DNA from: Brachypodium distachyon
Lineage: Eukaryota; Streptophyta; Magnoliopsida; Poales; Poaceae
DNA: 64,000 bases
Reading direction: 5' to 3'
Assembly (NCBI RefSeq): GCF_000005505.3
Contig: NC_016133.3
Coordinates: forward strand, 5,208,001-5,272,000
Both the position numbers and the translations under genes were made by a program. Under the pieces are notes generated by a model that had not been told where the DNA came from, did not search any database, and was given only the letters and a program-made list of their open reading frames with translations. Below are positions 12,935 to 23,354 of this stretch, piece after piece; positions within the stretch are counted from its first letter, which is position 1; every line of letters starts with the position of its first letter.

Positions 12935-12991
12935 GTGCATCAATCGGTGTAGAACTGCGGACGATGATTATCCTCCTTTCCAAAAAAAAAA
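12935..12991 (+). mobile_element. LINE 3' tail
   Basis: The sequence GTGCATCAATCGGTG... runs into TTATCCTCCTTTCC and an A-run, matching in style the tails at 13372-13421 and 21787-21968. This is the usual 3' end of grass LINE insertions. The 5' limit and target duplication were not resolved. Confidence 0.5.
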
Positions 12992-13119
12992 CAGAGATCA
13001 GTAGCGGGAGTGAGGAGTTAATAGTAAAACTAATCCAAAGTTGTAAATGTTGGTATCTTTTTATGATTTTCAAATTTCAAAAAGGTTGGGGTTAGGAAAA
13101 ATCTGGCTGTAATAATATA

Positions 13120-13369
13120 CTCCTTCCGTTTCAAATAAGTGTACTTCTAGGTTTGTTTTAAGTCAAAGATAATAAAAGTTTGACTGGCTTTATTGAAAAA
13201 TGTATCAACACTATGACACTAAATTGGTATCATTAGATCCGTTTTTGAAATGTAATTTCATAATATACTGATTTGATGACATGCTACATTTTTCAACAAA
13301 GCTGGTCGAACCTAAAAAAGTTTGACTTAGGACAAAACCTAAAGTACACTTATTTGTGGACATAGCGAG
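13120..13369. mobile_element. Stowaway MITE, 250 bp
   Basis: Flanked by TA at 13118-13119 and 13370-13371. The left part CTCCTTCCGTTTCAAATAAG and the right part, ending ACTTATTTGTGGACATAGCGAG, are imperfect long inverted repeats. The inner arms (GTTTTAAGTCAAA and TTTGACTTAGGACAAAAC) also pair, which is typical for Stowaway. Confidence 0.85.
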
Positions 13370-13371
13370 TA

Positions 13372-13421
13372 TGCATCGGTCGATGTAGAGGGTGAGGTTT
13401 ATCCTCATTTCCGAAAAAGTG
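13372..13421 (+). mobile_element. Short LINE 3' tail abutting a Stowaway MITE
   Basis: TGCATCGGTCGATGTAGAGG, then GTTTATCCTCATTTCCGAAAAAG, starts at the base after the Stowaway TA duplication. It resembles the other two LINE tails in this window. Confidence 0.45.
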
Positions 13422-13966
13422 ACAAATCTAGAAAATTTTATATTTAGGAATGAGAAAGTACTAAATAGTGTGCTGTCAAGTGCCCCTCGGGTTTCGCCAA
13501 TACTACAAAATACTCGATGTCTATAAGTTACATATTGTAGTTATCAGTTAATGTGATTTTTTAAATACTTTTCAACCATCTGGACATAGCCGCAATTGGT
13601 TAGTACGTGACGTCATGATTATGTTTGGCGAACAAATGAATAGTTGCGGTCATGCTTTGCAGATTATGATGCGTTTGGTTCAGGACCAAAGCCAATCTTA
13701 TTAATATTTTGTCCATGACTAATTTTTTACCCTCCTTTGGATGGTTGCCAATATTTTGACAAGCCATTGCTTTATAACCATCTGTAGATTATTTTACTAC
13801 CATTTGTAGTTTATTTTATTTTTGTCAATATTGCCAAATGTTGGACAACTAAAACCTTGGCCAAAATATGGCTAGCTAATTTTTTTTTGTTAGGTATACT
13901 TGTGGTAAACAAACATGCCCATAAAGGAAAGGCCAAGCCGAAAACGTCGAATGGAGCTCCGGAGTA

Positions 13967-14172
13967 CTATCTCCTAAAAATTGTTCTCTCAAAATGTTTC
14001 TAGCTAGAAATTCTCATTAATTAGATTCTCACATGTAGACATGACTCAGTATTATTTGCAATTTTCAAGTTTCCTGAAAACGAAAAGATCCTTTTGGCCT
14101 ATTAAAAAGACATAAAGCTCACAATTTGTTTTCTATGCAAGCTATAAATCAATAATTTAGGATTGGAGGGAG
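13967..14172. mobile_element. Degenerate Stowaway-like MITE
   Basis: TA at 13965-13966 and 14173-14174 flank a sequence starting CTATCTCCTAAAAATT and ending AATTTAGGATTGGAGGGAG. The ends are only imperfectly inverted, so the call is tentative. Confidence 0.4.
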
Positions 14173-15247
14173 TAGTATCTATGTGCATGCCAGATCTTTA
14201 TTTTATTTTCTCGTTTAATTTAACCCATTATTGAATCTCTTGAAGAACACATGAGCCAAAGCTAGCGAGTACGCAACACGGGGGTTAGGGTAGTAGGTTT
14301 TGTTTTGTGTTGCAGAATTTGGTAAGTCGTGTCTGGAATCTGGATTAATAGTGGAGTCGTTAACAGTTTTTGTGCATATATGATTAACCAAAGTAAAGTG
14401 ACAGGTAGCTGTCAAACAAATAACAATTCAACAGGTAAAAGGACGAAGCGATCGACTAGCCGATGGTGACAGGTGGGCTAGCGTAGTTTGCATCGTCAGC
14501 CTGACGTCATTTGATCCATTCGGCCTTCGTGTCCGTCGATCGATCAGTCTTGATCATAGATCTGATCTGCCCAAACTAGCCGCCCTTTACAATTTATTTT
14601 AGCTTAATTCGTACCATATCATGTCATATCATTCGTTCCTTTGCTGGTTGAATTTTAATGATATCTAATCAAGCTGATCTTCCATTTCCTTGCTTTGTGT
14701 TTTAAGAAGAGAGGATGGATGAAGAATGCGCGTAGATGCAGTGCATCATCCGAGGTCAACTAGCTTAGTTGGACATATGTATATGCATGAGTATTATTTG
14801 ACTCCGACAACACGCAGAACGAAGAACTATATATGTGCATGGCGATTAATAATGCGCCGATGACTCTAGTGGGCCGGAGAACTCAGAACGCAGTTCTTTT
14901 TTATGCTTAACATACCGCAGAAAAACCCCTGTTCCTAATTGTCTGGAATATGATTACTTGAAAGAGCTAACGGGTGACACGTCCGTTTTGCGTCAGACAA
15001 GAGTGTTTTGACGTGTCAGAAATAAGTGATTATGTAGCAGTGTGACGTGGCAAAAAAAAGGCCCACCTGGCCACCTGTCATATGACCTGCGGGACTCACA
15101 TGTCAGAAACTCTGTCAAAAGACCTAAACTGGTTCATTTGGATTGTTCGAGAATGCCTGCCTGAAGATCAGTGATTCTGTTTGAAGATTAGCAACAAGTG
15201 TTGTTCCGTGAAACCATAGTCACAAAAGGTGTGGTTTTATGAAATTC

Positions 15248-15524
15248 AACTCGTTTGGCAACCTTTGTTTCATTTGGTATAAATGAAATGCTATCAACTT
15301 CAGATATGGTTTTCATTTTATTGTTGAATTCTAGATTAAAGTCATGTTTGTCTGCACATGGATTTATAGATTGTCTCGAGAGAAATAATGTCTTTTAGAG
15401 AGTAATATTAAGATTAAGTATAGGTGTGATAATGGTTCATGTATCCAATTTCGTGTCAGCCAAACAAATTGGTTCTTGAATCCAAAATAAATTCCAAAAC
15501 CAAATAATGAGAGCCAAACGAGTT
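15248..15524. mobile_element. Candidate MITE with 12-bp terminal inverted repeats
   Basis: AACTCGTTTGGC (15248-15259) and its exact reverse complement GCCAAACGAGTT (15513-15524) bound a 277-bp AT-rich, non-coding segment. No clear target duplication flanks it, so the superfamily is undecided. Confidence 0.45.
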
Positions 15525-16049
15525 ATATAATAGTTGTAATATATGCCTTCGGTAAACACACATCTCTGCACAACCCCAAAAAAAATATATGCAGTGTCAA
15601 TCGTCGTCGAATGTTGATTGATTCATTGTTGCTGTCCAATCCATGGTTGATTCGTTTTCAAGGACCCAACTAATCCCCAAACACATCATGGTCCTGACAA
15701 AATAGTAAGTCGAAAAAAAGGATAAGTTTCTCGATCACTCCATCCAAACAAATCAAACAACGGCTAAAATAGTACTAATCCACTATTCCAAACATTTGAC
15801 AAAGCAAGTACACGAAACCAGCCATCGATCCCTACCGACTCGATCCAATTAATCACACATCGTATTCTTGTGCCCACCCCTTTAATAAAAAAAGTCTAAT
15901 TATTGTCTGCCTTTTTCCAAGGTTTGCAACCACTCCCCTTATATTTCTTGTGCAAGCACTCCACCTCATGCTACAAGTCCTCCTCCTCCCCTTTGCCAGC
16001 TTCCGGTCAGAGGAATAAGCGACGAATCCTTCTAGTAACAAGCTAGGGG

Positions 16050-16067
16050 ATGATCGAGAAGCTATAG
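16050..16067 (+). promoter_or_regulatory. Small uORF in the bZIP leader
   Basis: ATG-ATC-GAG-AAG-CTA-TAG encodes five residues about 190 bases before the main start. Its relevance depends on the transcription start, which I place upstream only by inference (an AT-rich TTATATTT stretch lies near 15938). Confidence 0.4.
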
Positions 16068-16155
16068 CTACGAAGTGAGAAAAGGAATTGCGGCGAATCG
16101 CGGTTACTGGTGATTAATTATATTTCCGCTGGGTCGATCGGGGGCGGCGCTCTAC

Positions 16156-16161
16156 ATGTGA
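16156..16161 (+). promoter_or_regulatory. Start-stop uORF (ATG-TGA) in the bZIP leader
   Basis: An ATG followed at once by TGA, about 94 bases before the main ATG. Minimal start-stop elements can stall or divert ribosomes in plants. That this leader is transcribed is inferred. Confidence 0.4.
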
Positions 16162-16254
16162 AGAACAAGAACAAGGAGCCGGTTCGTGGATAGGTTTTGC
16201 TGGCGGATTGAGGTGATTAGTTGAGAAGACAGTAGCTAGCTTGGAGAGTTTTGC

Positions 16255-19200
16255 ATGGGGGATAGGCCATGGCAGCAGCCTCATGAGCAGCTGGCTGCTT
16301 CCTGTTCAGCACACACCGGGATGATCCAAGCTTCTTCTGCTGCTGCTGCTACCTCCTCCATCCATGGAAACATCATGTAAACCCTAACACGCCATGAAGA
16401 GTCCTTCCTTTTCTTTGCAAGTAATTAATTAAAGTTCTCCTGATACCATTTATGTTACTTTTGTTCTTGGTGGAAAAAAGAATCTTGAGCTTTGGAGTTG
16501 CTCATGTATTGGAGTAGTTATGATATGCCTGCATGAGTAACTTAAGATGGTCTAATATGGAGGCTTGGGGATGAAGTAATTAAGCATCTTTGATTGAAGG
16601 CTATAGTACTTCAGGGTTTGTTGACTTATTTTGATATTGTTTGGTCCAAATTTAAAGAAGGCGATGGTACAACTAAATAGCTAGACTTGGTACCATAAGA
16701 AACTTTCGTTTCCTTGATGATCTCTCTCCCAAGAATTTTAGCCTTTCTCTTCAGTTAACTAGACTGAAATGAATTGAAGGTGTCATAGCAGAACATTCTG
16801 GTGGATTTGTTAATTAAGAATCTCAAAGCTTGATTGATCCAGCATTTTATCCTCTTAATATCTTGGAGTGTTGCTTCTCTCTGATTGACACCTTAAAATA
16901 TGTGTGGGCTAGCAACTAACTTAACAATGATGATCGGTAATCATTTTGTAATTCTCGGCTATATTAATTTGTGCAAGTGCAGCAGAAAGGACCCTGGCGG
17001 AGGATACGACGACATGGCAGAACTTGATCAAGCCCTCTTCCTCTATCTCAACAGCCAGGATCAAACATCGGTTCAAGAACAACCACGTACGTAAGACATG
17101 CTTACATAATTAATTGCATCTTTCATGGAACTTCAGAAAATATCATAAATTATCAAAATGAATTAATGTAGCGCGCCCTGAATAACTAGTATTGATTTGA
17201 GAAGGCTATATATATAGCCGATAAATTAATATCATTTCTATATATATACATTATGTACTGTAAAGTTTAGCTCTTTCTTTAGCGATACCTAAACTTTACT
17301 TCTTGAACCATAAGTTTCATACATGGCATATGTCTACTGCGATTTGACATGCATGCATGTCTGGTTGAGTTTCGGCATAGGCAAATAATGAAATCTTATG
17401 TTCTTTTTTCCTTCTTTTCGCTCAAAGGCTTCTGTTCTCCGACATGTCAACTGTTCCCCCCCAGAAAAACCTATTTGGAGGAGAGTGACGTGTAACAAAC
17501 ACCTGCTGATCGATGTTCTTGTATTCTTGCAAAAAGGATGATCTTACTTTGCCAGAAGAAGGCTGCAGAAACATTTTTTCTCTTGGCTTTCTTTGCCCAT
17601 CACATTATATATTTCCATGCTTACAAATTAACTATACATACCCATGAGTGTGAAACCATATTACATTGGGAATCTAACATTTCACCGTGTGCATGCGCAG
17701 TCATGCACACGTGTGAACGTTCCGTATGCACGTCGAAAATATACGTGTTATCTACGTAACTTCAGAAACGCGACGAGCAGATAGACTTATACTCAGTTCT
17801 TCCTCTTAATTCTTCTTTCACTTGTGCATGCAGAGACTCTGAACATCTTCCCTTCCCGGCCGATGCACGTCGTCGTCGAACCTTCTCCGAGGGCCGCAGC
17901 TAACCCGCCGCCGAACGTCGCCGCCGGTTCATCGAAGCAGCAGCCGTCGAGGCCGGCGGCTCCGGCGCCGGGGAAGAACGGCAAGGCAGCCGTCAAGGTT
18001 AATTAACTATAGTACTCCCTTATAGTGCTACTATACTCGACTGCTTTGTGACACCGTCAAAGAGTATAATTAGTCAGTTTACAAGCTAGCTTGTGATATT
18101 GTGTTGTAAGTGACGAATTGTGGTATGGCTATATGATTAATCAGAGAGAAGGAAGCGGCGGCGGGGGCGGCACGCCGTCGACCTCGGAGCAGGAGGGCCC
18201 CAGAACGCCCAACGCCAAGACTCTCAGGAGGCTTGCCCAGAACCGGGAGGCCGCCAGGAAGAGCAGGCTCAGGAAGAAGGTACTTATTGCAGTAATCTAT
18301 AGTTAGTTTCTGCTAATTGCAGTCATTAACTTTATGATTAAAACATGGAGTAGTAGCTGTTTGGTGCTTATATAGGAGCATACAATTAGGCTGATTGATG
18401 AAGTTAACCTGCCACCTAAAAGTGCATATGTGTGTGTTTGTACATGTCTTATTGCTAGCTAGCTAGGGCCGGCCGGCCCCAAAAGGTTTTCACATTTTTG
18501 TACGACAAGTCGACAAGTACATTTTCCCTAAGACTTTGGTGCATGTATGATGATTGGTGTTTGATTTGTCTTGTCTGCCAACGTGTAGGCTTACATTCAA
18601 AACTTGGAGACGAGCAGGATCAGGCTGTCCCAGATGGAACAGGAGATGCAAAGATGCAGCGCTCAGGTAAGCATACAAGCCGTGACTCATGAATATCATG
18701 TACTACTTCGTCTGATTCATAATAAGTGTTTCAAATTTAATACAAAGTTAGTACAAAGCTGTACCAAACATGAGACACTTATTATGAATCGGAGGGAGTA
18801 TTAGAGATAATTAAGTTAGGAGATTGAGATTTTTCTACAATGCAACAATATATTTAGAACATAAGAGGGGGGCAAATCCCCTTTACGGAACTTGGAACCC
18901 TAACGATCGACCACCAAAGCTACCCTCTCTCTTCGCCTCTTCCCCTTAATTCATCGTTGCTGGAAGACTCCACGGACATGCACGACGGACGGCAACAGTG
19001 GGATCATATATACCCTTGCGTGACAGCAAGGTCGCTTCCCCTTGCATGATCATCATGGAGGGCTGGCATGACAACGGTTGCACGGTGGGCATGGTGTGTG
19101 TCACCATTGGTAGTGTTGCGGTACAAGGCGATAGTGGATTGGGGCGGTAGCTGATCTGGCGTTCTCTGGTGCTTGAAGATTGTGGTGGTGTGTGTGTGTG

Positions 19201-22200
19201 TGCCCCTGCCATGGCTCTCTTATTCGTGGGGCTTGCGACTACAACACGGGATGCGGCTTAATTCGAGAATCAATGTCGTCGATTGCATGACTTATGGTTC
19301 TAGGTGTGGCTCCTCCACGGCTTCGTTGATCTACGACAGCCATTGTGGTTGGCTGGACCTGTAGGGGTTGGGTTCGAGGCTCGGTGTGTTCGCCATGGAC
19401 GAGGTCGGTACTTCCTGATCTTTGGTCCATGGAATGTGTGCACATACATACATGGCAATCTGGCTTTTGTGGCGGCGTTTTATTCCCTAATCACATCATC
19501 TTAATTGACTAATCAGACCGCTGGTAAGGTCATGCCTTCCTAGACATACCTTCGCTTGAACGACAGTAGTCACTCATACTTTAGCGACCCCTAGATGATC
19601 TTGTTTAGACATGTCACACGAATGTCATGTGCGAGGCCTATGACTTTATTGTTCCCGACTAGTTCCTAGAAAGACGGGTCTCTATAGGCATATGGGGCAT
19701 TATGTTGTGTTTGGCTGCTAGCCATCAAGGTTGGAGGCATGGCAATGTTGTCTCGACAAGAGTGATGGCGGCTTTACATGGTGACTTCTGTCTGGTGGCG
19801 CTCGATGTTCGAGTATTGGGTCTTGAGCTCTTGAGGAAAATCTCTTGCGTCTAGCTAGTATAAAAGTTACGAAGAATTGGTCGCGTCATCCATCCCAATA
19901 GGTGAGAACCTTAGATCGGTAGACATGCAGTGGGTAGGGACACATAGTACTGTTGAAAACCCGAATCCCTTGTATAGTAACATCCCTTGCAAAGGTAGGC
20001 TGTCAAACCGATGATTCATTCCCCGTAGTACTGTTGAAGAACCTTGTGGTTATGAGTAGTTTACTGAGAAATAATTATTTCCAAATCGACCGATATATAT
20101 AGTCATTCTTATTGGATCTAGTATCTTGAGAGAAACTACTTATAAATGTGCATGCTACACTTGAACAAGAAGCTGTATACAAGCCTAAGAGAAAAACATG
20201 ATTGTATTATCTTTTTTTATTCTAGTACTGGCTAATTAGTTTGTTTCATTTCCGTATTTCTGCAACAAAAGGGTGCAATCTTGGGCGGTGGAGCTGGCAT
20301 CGGAGGACTAAGCCCAGGCACGCACTGAACCAGCTACTGAACCTAAACTCTTCAACACCATGCATCATCACAAACAAATTATAAACTGCTTCCTTATTCA
20401 ACTTAGTAGCTAGTCACAGAATTCCCTGTTTATATAATGATATGTTTATGCAAAAATGGAATGAATGACAATTAGCAGAGGCGGCGTGGTTCGACGGGGA
20501 GCACGCTCGGTGGGTGGAGGAGCACGAGAGGATGATGCGGCACCTGCGGGCGGCCGTGGAGCTGGACGATAACAACCTGCAGCATCAGCAGGGTCATCAG
20601 GACGATGGAGGGCAGCTGCGGCAGCTGGTGGACGCGGCGGCGGCGCACCACGTGGTGCTGGCGGAGCTCAAGTCGGCCGTGGCCAGGGCCGACGTCTTCC
20701 ACCTCGTCTCCGGGACGTGGCTCCCCGCCGCAGAGCGCTGCTTCCTCTGGATCGGCGGCTCCCGCCCCTCCGACCTCGTCAAGGTACGTATATTTGCCCT
20801 TATTACCTCGTAGTGTGCACGCATGCAATGTAACCTCTCTTATTCTTTTACTTTGTTGGATAAATAATGAATGCTTAGGATTGAAACAGAACTAAAAACT
20901 TCTTGGCCCGTTTTGAAATAGCTAGACATTCTAAAAAGGATATTTCCCTAGCTAAATGGTGCAATACTTGTTTTGGATACATTGATACGGTCTCTAATAT
21001 AACACTTTAACCATTAACTGATTTTCTCACAAAAAACTTTTCAAAAAAAGTAAACTGCACAAAAACACACCTTCGAGCTATTGAGTACTCTCTACAATTC
21101 ATAATAAGTGTCTGAAATTAGTATAATTTTGTATTAAATTCCAGACACTTGTTATGGATCGGAGGGAGTAACTAAAAACAAAACAAGTACTTCAAGATAT
21201 TTTAACAAAAGAAACACAACTTTTATATGCAAACTATAATTGTCAAGGTGAACGGAGAAACCACGTTTTTTTCTAGAACATTAGGTAGAGAGAGAGAGAC
21301 ATATATGCGATGGATTAGCTAGCTATCTCACTAGCTAATCTTAAGTAGGTGAAAGGTCCCCAGAACGTTGATGGAACAGTTAGGCTTTTGCAAGTCTTTG
21401 GCTAAGATTGATTACTAGAGATGCTTGTAGTTGTTATTTTCTCTGTGGGAAGGTGTACGTGGTGATGTGCAAGAGAAAGTTGGTGAAGGAGGGAAGTACG
21501 TTAGATATAGGATGTAGACGGGGGATGGATCAGGACGTGTGTACATAAGGTTAGCCAATGAATAATTTCTAGACGGAACTGATGGGGCGACTAAAGCTGA
21601 GGCGAAATATTAATTAGGTTCGTTGGACTGCATGAATGACAATCCTAAATATGAGACAAATAAGCTTAGAGGAGACATTAATTGAAACTTGTACAAACAA
21701 TCTAATTCAAAAGTTTTGCCTATTCATGTGTCTCAGATATATATGATGCTATGTCCTTCGTTTCTAAATATAAGAAGTCATATCTTCTTGCTTCATGCTC
21801 CATAGACATATTATGTATCATCTTTTTCGCTAGTTGATTTTTGTATCCACGTTATGTGATCCATGAATTGTAATATGTTAATACTTTAATACGAACTTCG
21901 TAATAAAGATGGTTATGCGCATCGATTGATGCATGCAGAGGCTGGGGCTTATCCCTTTTCGAAAAAGGAGAAGTCATATCTTTGATTTAAGCCGAACTTC
22001 TTCATATTTTGATCAAGTTTATAAAAAATCTACCAACATTTAGAACCCAAATTAGTTTTATTACTGTCCTTGTAACACATTTTAAAAATATACTCATTTG
22101 ATATTGATGATCTTAGTAGATTTTTCTATCATCTTGTGAAATTTTGACTAAGCACAAAACTATTTTTTTTTGAAAATTTAGGACAACATTATGACTTCTT

Positions 22201-22843
22201 ATATTTAAGAACGGAGTACTCATTGTTCTTTTTTATAAAATTCTAGTCGTTTATTCAACCTTTTTTTAAGTATGACCAAAAATATATACAGGTTGTTTTG
22301 CGACACGTGGAGCCGCTGACGGAGCAACAGGTGGCGAGCGTGTGCGACGTGCAGCGGTGGGTGCGGGAGCGGGAGGAGGCGCTGGACCAGGAGCTGCAGG
22401 CGGCGCGCCTCTCCCTCTCCGACGTCGTCTGCTCCGACGCCCTGCTGTCCCCTTACCCCGACATGGCCGCCTACATGGCCCACATGTCACTCGCCATCGC
22501 CAACCTCTCCTCCCTCGAAGCCTTCGTCAGACAGGTAGAGTAACAAGACAACAGCCACCCATGCACTGCAAATGCAGCTGCTACGCTACATTGGCTAGCT
22601 ATCTGTATATTGATTCTTCTTCTTCGTTTGATATGATGATCGCAGGCAGACACGCTGAGGCTGCAGATGCTGCACAGGCTGCCGCAGATCCTGACGGCGA
22701 GGCAGGCGGCGCGGTGCTTCCTCGCCATCGCCGACTACTCGCAGCGCCTCCGGGCTCTCAGCTCCCTCTGGCTCGCGCGGCCGCGCCAGGGCCAGGGTGG
22801 CCAGCCCACCCCGCCCGGCGCCGGCGGCCGGATCCACCCATAA
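16255..22843 (+). CDS. TGA-type bZIP transcription factor (TGA9/TGA10/LIGULELESS2-like)
   Basis: Group D bZIP activator expected to bind TGACG-type elements in the nucleus. Relatives act in anther development with glutaredoxins and in ligule formation. Exons: 16255-16376, 16983-17086, 17834-17997, 18145-18279, 18589-18666, 20272-20317, 20479-20783, 22292-22534, 22646-22843; phases join to 464 aa. The acidic N-terminus leads to a TLNIFPSRPM motif (about 75-85). The basic region has N163-x7-R171, and zipper heptads start at L181, L188 and M195. A DOG1/TGA region spans about 218-400, with AERCFLW and RPSDL. The tail is ARQAARCFLAI...LRALSSLWLARPR. The start was chosen because exon 1 and exon 2 phases join exactly (AT plus C). 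The donor of exon 6 is GC (20318-20319), not GT, forced by phase and by a following stop. Introns 5 and 7 are long and carry transposons. It lacks the long N-terminus of maize LG2. Confidence 0.93.
18703..18798. mobile_element. Small Stowaway MITE in bZIP intron 5
   Basis: A 96-bp element with TA at 18701-18702 and 18799-18800. The left end CTACTTCGTCTGATTCATAA and the right end TTATGAATCGGAGGGAG are inverted. The arms ATTCATAATAAGTGTTTCAA and GACACTTATTATGAAT form a near-complete hairpin. Confidence 0.8.
18820..20060. other. Long, unassigned block in bZIP intron 5
   Basis: About 1.2 kb of mixed, fairly GC-rich sequence with no sustained frame or recognised domain, unlike the AT-rich rest of the intron. 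It begins near a run of G (AAGAGGGGGGC) and ends before AT-rich sequence. An old transposon insertion is likely, but I see no diagnostic ends or target duplication. Confidence 0.3.
21088..21168. mobile_element. Small Stowaway MITE in bZIP intron 7
   Basis: An 81-bp element with TA at 21086-21087 and 21169-21170. Left end CTCTCTACAATTCATAATAA and right end TTGTTATGGATCGGAGGGAG pair as a hairpin together with GTGTCTGAAAT and CCAGACACT. Confidence 0.8.
21752..22216. mobile_element. Stowaway MITE interrupted by a LINE fragment, bZIP intron 7
   Basis: TA at 21750-21751 and 22217-22218. The left end TGTCCTTCGTTTCTAAATATAAGAAG pairs with the right end GACTTCTTATATTTAAGAACGGAG. Subtracting the nested insert at 21787-21982 leaves about 270 bp, a normal size for this family. 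Confidence 0.8.
21787..21968 (+). mobile_element. 5'-truncated LINE fragment nested in a Stowaway MITE
   Basis: A 182-bp insert whose 3' end reads GATGCATGCAGAGGCTGGGG, then CTTATCCCTTTTCGAAAAAGG, the grass LINE-type tail. It is flanked by an exact 14-bp duplication, AGAAGTCATATCTT, at 21773-21786 and 21969-21982. Those bases occur once in the uninterrupted MITE arm. The duplication length and A-rich 3' end fit target-primed reverse transcription. Confidence 0.8.
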
Positions 22844-22859
22844 ATTTCTACATCCCCCT

Positions 22860-23354
22860 TAGCTAGCTGCATACACACACACCTAGAACAGATTGTTTAG
22901 ATTCACAGTATATAGAGATGATCAGATGATGATCCATTTCTTGCTGCTTTGACGAGAGCTTGGTTAGTTTGTGTAATTGTGTATATATATCAAGAGTAAG
23001 TTCCAATGCGTACTAGCTGATAACTAGCTAGGCAGTATAAAAATAAGAGCTGCTTCATCCAGACACGATGGAGTTGGCTTTGTGAATGATCTTATTGCCA
23101 GTTAAAAGAATCAACAGGACACACTGTATTGCTGTTACATGTTACAATTGTGATCTACAACCATTGTCCCAACCTGAGGGAAACATATTAATTAAGTTAC
23201 AACAACTAATTAATGTGCCATTTCTCAGCTCTCTTTAAAAAAAATATGAACAAGAGATGCATGCGTCATGAGCTCACGGAGTTCAACTGGTGTAATATCC
23301 CTCCTGGGTACACAAGAATCACAAAGAAACAGGGATGAGCAGCCTCCACTGCCG
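22860..23354. other. 3' region between convergent bZIP and hydrolase genes
   Basis: About 500 bases expected to hold both 3' untranslated regions and polyadenylation sites, since the two genes converge. No additional gene or repeat was seen. Confidence 0.6.

Larger units (their letters stand above)
10640..16000. other. Intergenic region between the divergent TBCCD1 and bZIP genes
   Basis: About 5.4 kb with no convincing gene. It holds a degenerate repeat cluster (10965-11690), two LINE 3' tails (12935-12991, 13372-13421), a clear Stowaway MITE (13120-13369), a weaker one (13967-14172) and a TIR-bounded MITE candidate (15248-15524). ORFs at 11613-12157 show no recognisable domain. The bZIP promoter must lie in its right end. 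Confidence 0.6.

Noticed and set aside
16900..16982. ATG at 16900 as the start of the bZIP protein
   Set aside because: The exon at 16255-16376 joins exon 2 in phase with better splice sites; the 16900 frame runs through intron sequence.
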